A stretch of DNA of 64,000 nucleotides from Verrucomicrobia bacterium S94 (GCA_004299845.1 CP036201.1:806001-870000); one strand, 5' to 3'. Shown: positions 1 to 9,015, counted from the stretch's first letter. Program-made: numbers and translations. Notes: generated by a model from the letters alone, not told the origin.

Positions 1-1
1 T

Positions 2-574
2 TCACCTTATACGGTTCGGGCAGATCTGGGTAATTTGGAAGAGGTATCCGGACTGGTCGAGACTGCAGGACCGCTGGATATACTGATCAACAATGCCTCA
101 CTTTTCACGAGAGATTCTCTGGCTGAGGCCCGGCCTGAGCGTGCGCTTCGGGAACTGAATGTAAATCTGCTTGCACCGTTGGAACTGATCCGCTGTTTTG
201 CACAACAGGCCGGAAGCGGTGCGGTGATAAACCTACTTGATCGACGTATTCGTGCCAATGATTCTTCGGCACTGCCGTATTCTCTTTCCAAGAAAGGATT
301 GGAAGAGCTGACCAGACTGGCTGCGCTCGAACTGGCACCGGGGATCCGTGTGAATGGTGTTGCACCGGGACCGATTCTTCCTCCTCCGGGGGATAGCGGA
401 GAACATTTTGCTGAGCGGGCAGGGCGGATTCCTCTGGAGATTTTTCCAACACCTGGAAATATTGCGGAGGCCGCTATTTTTCTTCTGAAAGCAGACTACT
501 GTACCGGTCAGGTTATTTTCGTGGACGGCGGTCAGCATCTGCTGGGTAATGGTGTGTTTAATCAGGGAGTATAG
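2..574 (+). CDS. SDR-family oxidoreductase, pteridine reductase/FolM-like (5' partial)
   Basis: The frame is open from base 2, so the N-terminus with the glycine-rich cofactor loop lies outside the window. Visible parts are the SDR NNAS motif, the YSLSK form of the catalytic YxxxK, and the following ELAPGIRVNGVAPGP segment typical of SDRs. The usual catalytic Ser region reads INLLDRR. An Asp in that place is characteristic of pteridine reductases and FolM-type dihydromonapterin reductases rather than FabG. The next gene is folB, also a pterin enzyme, and this supports a role in reducing dihydropterins with NADPH in the cytoplasm. A generic SDR cannot be excluded without the N-terminus. Confidence 0.75.
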   Translation, partial: SPYTVRADLGNLEEVSGLVETAGPLDILINNASLFTRDSLAEARPERALRELNVNLLAPLELIRCFAQQAGSGAVINLLDRRIRANDSSALPYSLSKKGLEELTRLAALELAPGIRVNGVAPGPILPPPGDSGEHFAERAGRIPLEIFPTPGNIAEAAIFLLKADYCTGQVIFVDGGQHLLGNGVFNQGV

Positions 575-654
575 GCGGCTTTGCCGTATTTTTAAATTGT
601 TGATTTCCAATTGCGGTTGAGGGGGGCTGCGATGGGAGCAATATAGGAGAGGTT

Positions 655-1002
655 ATGGATAAGATTTTTATTCGCGATTTGGCGCTACGGTGCATCATCG
701 GCATTTATCCGGAAGAACGCCGTGAAAAGCAGGATGTTGTGATTAATGTGGAAATGCATGCCGATCTGCGTTCGGCGGGACGGTCGGATAACATTGAGGA
801 AACGGTCGATTACAAAGCCATAAAGAAGGCCATTCTAGCTCTTGTAGAGGGTAGTTCGTTCCAGCTGATAGAATCATTGGCAGAACATGTCGCCGAAATT
901 GCTCTGGCAAACAAAATGGTCAAGCGAGTGATTGTGACCATTGATAAACCGGGAGCCCTGCGCTTTGCCCGGGCGTCTGCCGTCGAAATCAGCCGGCCCT
1001 GA
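655..1002 (+). CDS. folB: Dihydroneopterin aldolase FolB
   Basis: 115 residues, the usual length for FolB, which cleaves 7,8-dihydroneopterin to 6-hydroxymethyl-dihydropterin and glycolaldehyde in folate synthesis. The N-terminal DLALRCIIGIYPEER segment, the central VDYKAI and the FQLIESLAEHVAE stretch holding the pterin-binding Glu are all family hallmarks. The C-terminal VTIDKPGALRFA matches the KPxA region. AGGAGAGG lies just upstream of the ATG. It is the second gene of a likely folate pair with the SDR gene 80 bases upstream. Confidence 0.93.
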   Translation: MDKIFIRDLALRCIIGIYPEERREKQDVVINVEMHADLRSAGRSDNIEETVDYKAIKKAILALVEGSSFQLIESLAEHVAEIALANKMVKRVIVTIDKPGALRFARASAVEISRP

Positions 1003-1012
1003 AGTATCTATT

Positions 1013-1090
1013 TCATACATTTGAATGTATGAGTTATAAATCCGCAATCACACTGAATATTTATGAGTTTCATACATTTAAATGTGTGAA
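1013..1090. promoter_or_regulatory. Two tandem TCATACATT-type dyads between convergent genes
   Basis: The dyad at 1013-1032 has 9-base arms (TCATACATT / AATGTATGA) around two bases. A second copy at 1069-1090 has 11-base arms with one mismatch. The centres are about 57 bases apart, close to five helical turns. The dyads sit between the ends of folB and accA. They are AT-rich, without the GC stem and T-run of an intrinsic terminator, so paired protein-binding sites are possible. No regulator is known from the sequence. Confidence 0.4.
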
Positions 1091-1141
1091 TAATTCATCA
1101 AAGTATTATTCGGGTTCACTGAAAAGCAAGGTGCTGATTTT

Positions 1142-2110
1142 TTAGGCAATGCTACCTTCAAATTCGCCCATGGCACGGAACTTGTTGTAACGGTCTTCCA
1201 GGATTTCTTCATCGGTCATGGCTTTCAGTTCGGCCAGATTTTCGAGCAGAGCGGTTTTAAGATTTGCAGCTGCCGCATCGTGATCCGTATGGGCACCGCC
1301 TTTGGGTTCAGGGATTATGGCATCCGCGAGTTTTAGCTCCATTAAATCTTTTCCGGTAATCTTCAGGGCTTCGGCAGCTTTGTCGGAGTATGCGCGGTCT
1401 TTCCAGAGAATGGCGGCGCATCCTTCCGGTGAAATCACAGAGTAGTAGGCGTGTTCCATAATGAGAATGCGGTTCCCGATGCCGATGCCGAGCGCGCCGC
1501 CGGATCCGCCTTCACCGATGATGACGCAGATGATCGGAACTTTGAGGTTAAAGCATTCCCGCAGGTTTACCGCGATGGCTTCGGCAATGTGGCGTTCCTC
1601 GGATTCCAGACCGGCGTAGGCGCCTTTGGTATCAATCAGGGTAACGATCGGTATGTTGAATTTGTCGGCAAGTTTCATCAGGCGCAGCGCTTTGCGGTAT
1701 CCTTCCGGATGAGCGCAACCGAAATTGGTTTCCACGTTGGATTTTGTATCGCGTCCTTTCTGGGAACCGATAATCATGATTTTCTGCCCGTCAAGTTTGG
1801 CGAAGCCGCCGACGATGGCTCGGTCGTCGCGGTGAATACGGTCACCATGGATTTCTACGAAGTCGGTGCACATGGCGTTGATATAATCCATGGTATAGGG
1901 CCGGTTCGGGTGACGGGCCACCTGGACTTTCTGCCATGCCGTAAGATTGGCGTAGATGTCGGTACGGGTCTGCTCGATCTTTTCCTTCATGTTCTGGATT
2001 TCGTGGGAAACATCGATGTCCTGTTCCTGACTGAACGCCTCAAGCTCGGCGAGTTTGGTTTCCAGAACCTGTATCGGGCTCTCAAAGGGCAGACTGAACG
2101 GTGCACTCAT
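1142..2110 (-). CDS. accA: Acetyl-CoA carboxylase carboxyltransferase subunit alpha
   Basis: 322 residues, normal for AccA, the alpha half of the carboxyltransferase that moves CO2 from carboxybiotin to acetyl-CoA to make malonyl-CoA. The N-terminal coiled region starting LPFESPIQVLETKLAELE, the RHPNRPYTMDYI segment, the GSQKGRDTKSN region, and the IGEGGSGGALGIG oxyanion loop are all present. AGGAGAA precedes the ATG. It lies 16 bases downstream of the L,D-transpeptidase gene on the same strand, so the two are probably co-transcribed. Its product feeds the fatty-acid cluster found at 11.5-16.8 kb. Confidence 0.96.
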   Translation of the reverse strand: MSAPFSLPFESPIQVLETKLAELEAFSQEQDIDVSHEIQNMKEKIEQTRTDIYANLTAWQKVQVARHPNRPYTMDYINAMCTDFVEIHGDRIHRDDRAIVGGFAKLDGQKIMIIGSQKGRDTKSNVETNFGCAHPEGYRKALRLMKLADKFNIPIVTLIDTKGAYAGLESEERHIAEAIAVNLRECFNLKVPIICVIIGEGGSGGALGIGIGNRILIMEHAYYSVISPEGCAAILWKDRAYSDKAAEALKITGKDLMELKLADAIIPEPKGGAHTDHDAAAANLKTALLENLAELKAMTDEEILEDRYNKFRAMGEFEGSIA

Positions 2111-2126
2111 ATTTTCTCCTAAGAAA

Positions 2127-3086
2127 TTAGTCGCTGATTATAACGGTTGTTTTGCGCGGAACAATGTCGAACAGTTCTTCAACATCTTCGTTGAGCATGC
2201 GGACACAGCCGGCGCTGGACTGTTTGCCGATGCTGTCGCGCTCCCAGGTTCCGTGGATCCCGAAGCCGGTAATTTCCGGGTGTTCGTCCGATACGATCTT
2301 CATCCAGCGGGTACCCAGCACATTCTCGGGATCGCCGTATTCAATCTGCTTGCCGTCTGTAAAGCGGGTCCACGGCGGCTCGGTGATTTTGTCCACAATT
2401 TTGAATTCGATGGCCGGTGTTTTTCCGAATTTACCGGTTCCGACGGGATAGCGTTTGAACAGTTTGTCGCCCGCCATGAGATCCAGGGTGTTCCGGCTTT
2501 TCGAAACGCGGATGCTGAAGTTTCCGTTATATACCACCAATGCGGCACCGGCCCGGATTGTATCGGTCTTCATGCCGTTCATATCTTTGATGAGAGCTAC
2601 AGTGATGTTGTATTTCTTGGCGATTTTCTGAAGATAATCACCCGGTTGAATGGAATAGCGCTCTTTCCCGGGCATCGGGATTGATGATTTCAGAAGCCTG
2701 ATATTCACATCGCCAAGCAACTCTATGGCTTTATCGTTAGGAGAACGGGCAACAATGTCATCGAGCTGGCTTTTGGCTTCCAGCAATTGACCGGCTTCGA
2801 GTGCCGCCTCCGCATCGGAAATAGCTGAAAGGATGGCCGGGGATGCTTCAACGGAATGGATCGGTTCCGGAATTCCCGGAACCAGCGGTTCCGGCGTGCT
2901 CATCATGGCTGGAACAGCCGGTTCCGGCGTGCCGGCGGTTTCGGGATCATCGGTTTTCTTGTCTTTCTGCCAGATCATGTATGCCGCCACCAGTGCAACC
3001 TGGATCAGGATGATGACCACAAAAACGGTCTTCCATCGACCGCCGCCGCGGTTGTTATATGTGCCTGCATAAATAGGTTTTGCCAT
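2127..3086 (-). CDS. LysM-containing L,D-transpeptidase (YkuD family)
   Basis: 319 residues. There is an N-terminal membrane anchor at about residues 20-40, then a Pro/Glu-rich linker, a short helical stretch resembling a TPR, a LysM peptidoglycan-binding domain (around 145-190, YSIQPGDYLQKIAKKY), and a C-terminal YkuD domain. The catalytic motif is visible as GIHGTW followed by SSAGCVRM with the nucleophilic Cys. Such enzymes make 3-3 peptide cross-links or attach proteins to peptidoglycan in the periplasm. GAGGGAC lies upstream of the ATG. It is followed closely by accA. Confidence 0.9.
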   Translation of the reverse strand: MAKPIYAGTYNNRGGGRWKTVFVVIILIQVALVAAYMIWQKDKKTDDPETAGTPEPAVPAMMSTPEPLVPGIPEPIHSVEASPAILSAISDAEAALEAGQLLEAKSQLDDIVARSPNDKAIELLGDVNIRLLKSSIPMPGKERYSIQPGDYLQKIAKKYNITVALIKDMNGMKTDTIRAGAALVVYNGNFSIRVSKSRNTLDLMAGDKLFKRYPVGTGKFGKTPAIEFKIVDKITEPPWTRFTDGKQIEYGDPENVLGTRWMKIVSDEHPEITGFGIHGTWERDSIGKQSSAGCVRMLNEDVEELFDIVPRKTTVIISD

Positions 3087-3167
3087 AGTAGAAGTCCCTC
3101 AGATTCGTAAAAGATTCTCATTAATGCATATTCAGCTTTTCCCGTGCAATCATATTACGGATTACAG

Positions 3168-3195
3168 TTGGAAATACGTACATTGAACCTATATT
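3168..3195 (+). promoter_or_regulatory. Candidate sigma70-type promoter for the radical SAM gene
   Basis: TTGGAA at 3168-3173 and TATATT at 3190-3195 are separated by 16 bases. The start codon at 3212 would be only about 10 bases beyond the expected transcription start, and no Shine-Dalgarno is seen, so the transcript may be nearly leaderless. Confidence 0.35.
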
Positions 3196-3211
3196 TTTAA
3201 AACCTGCAACC

Positions 3212-4987
3212 ATGAAAATACTGTTGATTACACCGCCGCTGCTTCAGCCCAATACGCCCTATGCCGCCACGCCGTTGCTTACGGCCTGGCTTAAAGCGCA
3301 GGGGCACGATGCTTTTCAGTCTGACCTTTCGTTGAAACTTTTGTTGAAATTATTTTCCCGCGAAGGGCTGTCTGCAGTTTTTGAAGCGCTGGAGTTTCTG
3401 CCGGAGGCCGCCGAGCCCTATCTGAAAACGGTTGAGCCGGTCATAGCTTATCTGCAGAACCGGAATCCGTGCGCGGCAGAACAGATTCTGAAACGGGGCT
3501 GGCTGCCTGAAGGCGCGCATCTGGCCCGGGCCTATGAAATGGAGGAGCAGCTCGGATGGAATTTCCGTGGACTGGATTCCATGGATCGTGCGCGCTATCT
3601 GGCCGGTCTGTATCTTGACGATATTGCCGATGCTGCCGCTGGGCTGGATCCGAATTTCGGGTTTTCCCGTTACGGAGAAAAACTGGCCGCCAGTGTTCCG
3701 GATTTTGGGAAAATACGGAATGAACTTGAGAGAGGCCGTTCCTTGTTTTTTCAGTGGGTGGAAGAACTGACGGATGAGGAAATGATTCGTCATCGTCCCG
3801 GAATGGTTGTGCTGACCGTTCCGTTTCCGGGGTGTCTGCTTGGAGCACTGATTATCGCGCGTCGTATAAAGCATACCTGTGCAGGGGTGCACATTGTGCT
3901 GGGCGGAGGGTATGTGAATACTGAACTTCGTCGTCTTGCCGATCCGTCGATTTTCGAGTACGTGGACAGTATTACGCTCGACAGTGGTTTTCTACCGCTT
4001 AAACAGCTGGCCGGGGGCGGGGATCCGGTACGGACCTTTAAGCGGGTGGATGGCCGGGTTGTGTTTATGTCTGCGGAAAAGACCGAGGTGCCGCATGGGG
4101 ATCTTCCACCGCCTGATTTTCGGGGGCTGGAGCTTGATGACTATTTCGGGGTGTTCGAGACACTCAATCCGGTGACCCGGCTCTGGTCGGAAGATCGGTG
4201 GAATAAACTGGTGCTGGCGCACGGGTGCTGTTGGAGTCGCTGTGCATTCTGTGATACCTCCATTGATTATATCTGTCGTTATGATCCGGCAGATCCGGGA
4301 GTGATCTGCGACTGGATCGTTCATGTGATGAATGAAACCGGTTTCAGCGGTTTTCACTTTGTGGATGAAGCGTTGCCGCCGGATCTGCTCGACGGCCTGT
4401 GTGATGAAATTCAGCGGCGCAGACTCGAAATTGAGTGGTGGGGGAATATCCGGTATGAAAAACGATTTTCTACAGCGTTGATTCGTAAAATGGCCGATGC
4501 GGGTTGTATTGCGGTTACCGGGGGGCTGGAAACAGCATGTGACCGGACGTTGAAGCTGATGCAGAAAGGCATTGTGATGAAGCATGCTATGCGTGTGCTT
4601 ACCGATCTGGCTGAGGCCGGGGTTCTGACTCATGCCTACCTGATGTATGGTTTCCCGACGCAGACTGAGGCCGAGATTTTCCAGGCATTGGAAGCTGTGC
4701 GCGATCTTTTCGACCGTGGTGTGCTGCATTCGGCGTATTGGCATCGGTTTGCCCTGACGGCCCATAGCCGGATTGCGAAAAATCCGGAGCAATATAATGT
4801 CACCGTTCCGGAAATTCCGCCGGCTTTTTTTGCGCAGAACGAGATTCCGTTCTACACGGCATTTGATCATGACCCTGATGTCGTCGGGAAGGTGCTGAAG
4901 CGTGCGACATATAATTATATGCTCGGTCTGGGGCTGGATTTGCCGGTAGATGCGTGGCGAAGGGAGAGTGAAAAAATAATATTTTAG
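3212..4987 (+). CDS. B12-binding-domain radical SAM protein
   Basis: 591 residues. The N-terminus (KILLITPPLLQPNTPYA) resembles the cobalamin-binding B12 domain of radical SAM enzymes. The radical SAM core contains HGCCWSRCAFCD near residues 337-347, giving the CxxxCxxC motif that holds the 4Fe-4S cluster and S-adenosylmethionine. A later GLETACDRTLKLMQKG segment fits the conserved barrel strand of this superfamily. Substrate is not recognisable. The gene stands alone on the plus strand, divergent from the L,D-transpeptidase, and contexts like this do not assign a pathway. Length and domain order fit the class B methylase/uncharacterised group. Confidence 0.85.
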   Translation: MKILLITPPLLQPNTPYAATPLLTAWLKAQGHDAFQSDLSLKLLLKLFSREGLSAVFEALEFLPEAAEPYLKTVEPVIAYLQNRNPCAAEQILKRGWLPEGAHLARAYEMEEQLGWNFRGLDSMDRARYLAGLYLDDIADAAAGLDPNFGFSRYGEKLAASVPDFGKIRNELERGRSLFFQWVEELTDEEMIRHRPGMVVLTVPFPGCLLGALIIARRIKHTCAGVHIVLGGGYVNTELRRLADPSIFEYVDSITLDSGFLPLKQLAGGGDPVRTFKRVDGRVVFMSAEKTEVPHGDLPPPDFRGLELDDYFGVFETLNPVTRLWSEDRWNKLVLAHGCCWSRCAFCDTSIDYICRYDPADPGVICDWIVHVMNETGFSGFHFVDEALPPDLLDGLCDEIQRRRLEIEWWGNIRYEKRFSTALIRKMADAGCIAVTGGLETACDRTLKLMQKGIVMKHAMRVLTDLAEAGVLTHAYLMYGFPTQTEAEIFQALEAVRDLFDRGVLHSAYWHRFALTAHSRIAKNPEQYNVTVPEIPPAFFAQNEIPFYTAFDHDPDVVGKVLKRATYNYMLGLGLDLPVDAWRRESEKIIF

Positions 4988-5033
4988 AATTCTATTATGA
5001 TATCTTTTTGTTACTTTCTTTCCGGGTGTTAAT

Positions 5034-5410
5034 ATGATATTGAAAAACAAAGGTATATCATGGTTGGTTGCGGTCCTGCTGTTATCGGTTTCAGTGCCGG
5101 CGCAGGATGCGGCAAAAGAGGGTGAAGTGTTGGCCGCTTCGGAAAATGGAAAAAAAGTAACGGCGGTTTATGGAGTTACGGCAGATGATTATCTCATCAG
5201 ACAGAAGGCCGTCCGGGGGAAACTCGTGCAGAATACCGAGGTTACCGCTCCCGGCAGCCGCTGGAGCTTCCCGACGCTTTTTATTTTATAGGCGGTCCCG
5301 TTTTATTTCTTATTCTGTTGCGTGTGGTGGTTGCTTTTATCATCTCTTTTGAAGAGATGCGCAGGGAGGAGGAGAATCAGGCGGCCAGTGAACATTTCAA
5401 TCCTGATTAA
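5034..5410 (+). pseudogene. Small exported/membrane protein, apparently frameshifted
   Basis: The frame starting at 5034 begins with a signal peptide (LVAVLLLSVSVPAQD) and stops at 5291. A different frame, open upstream and ending at 5410, encodes a convincing C-terminus: a hydrophobic segment (FYFIGGPVLFLILLRVVVAF) and then an acidic, soluble tail (EEMRREEENQAASE). One missing base would join the two, for example in the five-G run at 5215-5219 or the five-T run at 5278-5282. Alternatives are programmed slippage or a second gene with a non-ATG start. No family is recognised. It lies 45 bases before recN. Confidence 0.55.
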
Positions 5411-5455
5411 TCCGGCTTGCGCAAACCCGGTGAAGTTTGGATACTCCGCCGGAAT

Positions 5456-7120
5456 ATGCTCAGGACGTTAAAAATTAAAAATCTGGCTCTTGTCGACGAT
5501 GTACAGGTCGGCTTTTCGGAAGGGCTCAATGTCATTACCGGTGAAACCGGGGCGGGAAAATCGCTTATGATCGGTGCATTGCGCCTCCTACTTGGAGAAC
5601 GTGCGGATAAATCGATGATCCGGACCGGCGAAACCTCCTGTTCGGTACATGCGGAATTCGGGCTGGAGGACTGCAGAGCTGTTAATACGATCTTAGAGGA
5701 TATCGGGCTGGAACCTTGTGATGGCGGTCTGTTGATCATCCGCCGGGTCATTACCGGTACATCGAATAAAACAACTGTTAACGACGAATCGGTTACATTG
5801 AATGCGTTAAAACGGCTGGGTGAAGTGCTGGTGGATATGCACGGGCCGTATGATCATCAGTCACTGCTGGATCAGCATGTTCAGTTGCAAATTCTTGATG
5901 CATTCGGGCAGATCGATCATAGCGAATATCTGGAGCACTATCGGAAATACCGTGAAGTACAGAAGCGGCTCGATGCGCTTAATTCCGATAATGAGGAGGA
6001 TCTGCAGCGACAGATTGAGTTTCTTGAATACCGGGTGAATGAAATTGAATCCGCCAATCTGAATCCTGAAGAGGAAGCGGAAGTTGAAGAGGAGCACAGT
6101 AAAATCGCCAATGCCCAGCATGTGATTGAGCTGGCCAACGGGACCGTTCAGGCGCTGACTGAAGGTGAGGGCTGTGCGTTTGACGGCCTGGTATCCGCGC
6201 AGCAGGCGCTGAATCAGCTGGTGAAACTGATGCCTGAGGCGCAGGAGTGGCACGATGAGCTCGAAAGCGCCGTCACTTCAGTTCAGGAGGTGGTGCGTTC
6301 TATTGAGCAGTCTGCCGGAGATATTGATGCCGGTGCTGAGCGTATGGAGTGGCTGGATGACCGCCTGACCACTTATCAGACGCTGAAGCGTAAGTACGGA
6401 AGCACCGTAGAGGAGGTTCTTGAAAATGGGGCGCAGTGGGCCGAGCAGCTTCGAGAGCTTCGGGGGCGCGATAAAAAACGGGAGGAACTGGAAAATCAGC
6501 TGACGCTTATTTTTCAGGATCTGGACCAGGCCGGAGCAAAGCTGAGGGCGGCACGTGAAAATGTGGCCGACCATCTTTCCGAATGTATCACCCGGGAACT
6601 GGTTGATATCGGTTTTGAGCATGGCTTTTTTGATGTGCAGATTTCTCCTTGTGAGCCGACCCCGACCGGCATGGACGTTATTGATTTCGGGTTTGCTCCG
6701 AATGCCGGCGAAGATATGCGGCCATTGCGTATGATTGCCTCTTCCGGCGAAATTTCCCGGGTCATGCTGGCCACCAAAGCGGTGCTTGCGAAACAGGACC
6801 GGATTCCTGTACTGGTTTTTGATGAAATCGATGCGAATATCGGTGGTGAAATCGGTGGAGCGGTAGGTCGTAAATTGGCAGAAGTCGCTCGGCACCATCA
6901 GTTGCTTTGCATAACCCATCTGCCGCAGGTTGCCGCCTGTGGAGACCGCCATCTGGCAGTCTCGAAAAAAGTTGAGGACGGACGAACCTTTACTGAAGTG
7001 GAGCTGCTCGATGATGAAACCCGTCCCGAAGAGCTTGCCCGCATGCTCGGGGGCAAAGATTCCACGAATGTCACGCTCCAGCATGCCAGAGAAATGCTGG
7101 AACAAACCTCTTTTCTCTAA
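5456..7120 (+). CDS. recN: DNA repair protein RecN
   Basis: 554 residues from the ATG at 5456, the normal RecN length. An upstream TTG at 5417 is possible but the family starts at MLRTLKIKNLALVDD. The protein is an SMC-like ATPase acting in double-strand-break repair. The Walker A is GETGAGKS, the coiled-coil middle holds many Glu/Lys, the ABC signature region is ASSGEISRVMLA, Walker B is VLVFDEIDANIGG and the D/H-loop region is CITHLPQVAACGD. recN is often SOS-controlled; lexA is nearby, but no copy of the lexA-promoter dyad is seen upstream of recN. Confidence 0.95.
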   Translation: MLRTLKIKNLALVDDVQVGFSEGLNVITGETGAGKSLMIGALRLLLGERADKSMIRTGETSCSVHAEFGLEDCRAVNTILEDIGLEPCDGGLLIIRRVITGTSNKTTVNDESVTLNALKRLGEVLVDMHGPYDHQSLLDQHVQLQILDAFGQIDHSEYLEHYRKYREVQKRLDALNSDNEEDLQRQIEFLEYRVNEIESANLNPEEEAEVEEEHSKIANAQHVIELANGTVQALTEGEGCAFDGLVSAQQALNQLVKLMPEAQEWHDELESAVTSVQEVVRSIEQSAGDIDAGAERMEWLDDRLTTYQTLKRKYGSTVEEVLENGAQWAEQLRELRGRDKKREELENQLTLIFQDLDQAGAKLRAARENVADHLSECITRELVDIGFEHGFFDVQISPCEPTPTGMDVIDFGFAPNAGEDMRPLRMIASSGEISRVMLATKAVLAKQDRIPVLVFDEIDANIGGEIGGAVGRKLAEVARHHQLLCITHLPQVAACGDRHLAVSKKVEDGRTFTEVELLDDETRPEELARMLGGKDSTNVTLQHAREMLEQTSFL

Positions 7121-7223
7121 GAAAAGCCGCTTAATATCCTGAAATCCCATGCCGATTACTGTAGTCGTTCCGGATAGGCCGAGCTGAGGCGGCATATTGA
7201 GGTCTTTTTCGGCGGTGTTTGTT

Positions 7224-7454
7224 TTACAAGCCGTTGCGCAGGCGAACTAAAAGACTCGGTTTCCTGCGGTGCATATAATCGAGTTGCAGAGGCAGTGACT
7301 GGAAGGGAATGGTTTTAAGACCCTGTTCCGGTTCGCGGCATTTTGGGATCTCTATTTGTCGGAAACTGCGCGAGGTGTGGCGGTCGCCGAAATAAGCTTC
7401 CAGGCAGTTGCTGAGTGTGTTGTAAGGCGGATTATGGTGTTTCAATGCTTTCAT
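7224..7454 (-). CDS. Small hypothetical protein downstream of lexA
   Basis: 76 residues, no family recognised. The protein is basic and has no membrane segment. A strong Shine-Dalgarno (AGAAGGAGA) sits a few bases upstream of the ATG and the gene begins 17 bases after the lexA stop, so it is very likely real and co-transcribed with lexA. In many bacteria genes directly behind lexA are SOS functions such as cell-division inhibitors or mutagenic polymerase accessories. That would be a guess here, since nothing in the sequence matches those families. Confidence 0.6.
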   Translation of the reverse strand: MKALKHHNPPYNTLSNCLEAYFGDRHTSRSFRQIEIPKCREPEQGLKTIPFQSLPLQLDYMHRRKPSLLVRLRNGL

Positions 7455-7471
7455 GGGTTCTCCTTCTTAAA

Positions 7472-8062
7472 TCAGGTGTTGTATTTCCGGACAACAGCTT
7501 TGACGATACCGCCGATGGTGAGGGTGCGTTCGGGGCGCATGCGGGAGAAGTCGGGGTTGGCCGGATCGAGATAGACGCCGTGTTCGTCTTTTCCGAAATA
7601 TTTAAGTGTCCACTCGCCGTCGATCTGGGCGACGACGATATCGTTCTGTTTCGGCACGCCGCCTTTCTCTACCAGCACCAGATCGCCGGGCTGAATGCCG
7701 GCATCAATCATGGATTCGCCACTGACGGTGAGCAGGTAGGTGGCCTCGGGGCGGCGGACAAGATACTGATCGAGATTGATGGTGTCGACGAGCTCTTCTT
7801 CGGCGGGTGAGGGAAATCCGGCCTGCACGGTGCCAAGCAGTTTGGTGGAGCCGATGATTTTGGTGGTCAGCAAAATGCGGTTATCGCTGCCGCGATCGAG
7901 ATATCCGAGTTTTAACAGCTTATTAACAGGTCCGTAGACGGCATTTTTGGATTTGTAGCCGAAAAGCTCCGCCATTTCGGCGTAACTTGGCGCCCGGCCC
8001 TCGGCATCGTAAAAGGCGCGTAATTGTTCGATTTTTTCGGCTAAATTGATTTTTCTGGGCAT
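7472..8062 (-). CDS. lexA: LexA-like SOS repressor
   Basis: 196 residues with an N-terminal winged helix (RAPSYAEMAELFGYKSKNAV) and a C-terminal S24 self-cleaving peptidase domain. The cleavage bond is Ala81-Gly82 (TVQAGFPSP), the nucleophile is Ser117 in SGESMIDAGI, and the general base is Lys154 in EWTLKYFG. RecA-stimulated self-cleavage would derepress SOS genes. The promoter just upstream contains a dyad between -35 and -10, consistent with autorepression. The gene leads a two-gene unit with the small protein that follows. Confidence 0.92.
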   Translation of the reverse strand: MPRKINLAEKIEQLRAFYDAEGRAPSYAEMAELFGYKSKNAVYGPVNKLLKLGYLDRGSDNRILLTTKIIGSTKLLGTVQAGFPSPAEEELVDTINLDQYLVRRPEATYLLTVSGESMIDAGIQPGDLVLVEKGGVPKQNDIVVAQIDGEWTLKYFGKDEHGVYLDPANPDFSRMRPERTLTIGGIVKAVVRKYNT

Positions 8063-8113
8063 GATGTTTACTTCGAGGTTTGTGCAGCTTTTTTTCCGCT
8101 TACCGTGATTGTG

Positions 8114-8142
8114 TATATAACTGAACGATCGTACATAATCAA
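8114..8142 (-). promoter_or_regulatory. lexA promoter with embedded dyad operator
   Basis: On the minus strand TTGATT (8142-8137) and TATATA (8119-8114) are separated by exactly 17 bases. Inside the spacer lies the dyad TGAACGATCGTACA (8122-8135), palindromic except for one central pair in each arm, with the core ACGATCGT. An operator placed between -35 and -10 is a classic position for an autoregulating repressor. It does not match the Gram-positive or enteric LexA boxes. Confidence 0.6.
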
Positions 8143-8184
8143 GGGTGTTAATAACTGAAAATGATAAAATGGCGGGTTTTCTTA

Positions 8185-9015
8185 GGGCGTGTTAACACAA
8201 CGGAAGCATGTCCACAGTCAGGGCGAAGTGGATGAACGCACAGAACATTACGTCGAGTTTCTCGAAGCGGGAGAAGATTCGACGGAATCCTTTTAAGCGG
8301 CGGAACAGGCGCTCCACTTCATTGCGCCGCTTGTACATTTCCTTGTCGTATTCCCAAGGTTCAAGTCGATTGGCCTTGGGCGGCACAACGGGAGTGAGGT
8401 CAAGATCGAACACCAGCTGCCGGGTTTCATCTCCTTCGTAGGCCTTATCCATCAATACATTGCAAATGCCTTCAGGGCGATCCTCGCCCCAGCTGGCCAG
8501 TAGTTTACGACCTTCCGGACCATCACCGGCTTGTCCCGGGGAAAGGGAGAAATCCAGTGCGATCCGGGCGTTGGCGGCGATCAAATGGATCTTGGTAGTC
8601 CAGCCACCACGGGACTTTCCTATGGATTGTTTGCCGTTTTTTTTAATGCGCCGGTTCCGTCGGGATGCACCTTGATCGAGGTGCTGTCGATGGACACCGC
8701 TTCAAGGTTGATCTTCACGAGCTGCTGTTTCTGCAGTTCATCGAACACGTTTGCGAGAACGCCTTTTTTTGCCCAGCGGTTCATGCGGGTGTAAATGGTG
8801 TGCCAGTTTCCAAAGCGAGAGGGGAGTCCGCGCCACTTGCAGCCGTGCTCGGCCACATAGAGAATGGCGTTTAAAACCTCGATATTGGAAAGAGTTACGT
8901 TGCCTCGCTGCACCGGCAACACATGGGCGATTTTGTCGTACTGGGCTTCGGTTATTTTCATATAAAGATAGTACCAGACTTGTTTTATATTGCAAGCATA
9001 AGTGTTAACAGGCCC
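8185..9015 (-). mobile_element. IS5-family (IS427-like) insertion sequence, complete
   Basis: 831 bases bounded by 14-base terminal inverted repeats, GGGCGTGTTAACAC at 8185-8198 and its near-complement at 9002-9015, with one mismatch. The flanking TA on both sides (8183-8184 and 9016-9017) is the expected target duplication. Inside are two overlapping transposase frames with an A8 slippery run between them. The element sits between the lexA promoter and the DEAD-box helicase gene. It looks intact. Confidence 0.9.
8192..8961 (-). CDS. IS5-family DDE transposase expressed by -1 frameshift (orfA/orfB)
   Basis: orfA (8961-8620) starts MKITEAQYDKIAHVLP and carries the DUF4096-type DNA-binding part and the first catalytic Asp (VSIDSTSIKVH). 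orfB ends at 8192 and holds the second Asp (NVLMDKAYEGDE) and the catalytic Glu (RRNEVERLFRRLK). In orfA the frame ends ALKKTANNP shortly after eight A residues (8644-8637 on the minus strand). Slipping back one base there continues as GKQSIGKSRGGWTTKIH, the standard family sequence. This is the usual programmed frameshift of the IS427 group. The orfB stop codon lies inside the terminal repeat. Confidence 0.88.

Noticed and set aside
8192-8961. Two separate transposase pseudogenes
   Set aside because: The A8 slippery run and continuous family sequence after -1 slip match programmed frameshifting in the IS427 group; the element has intact ends and TA duplication.
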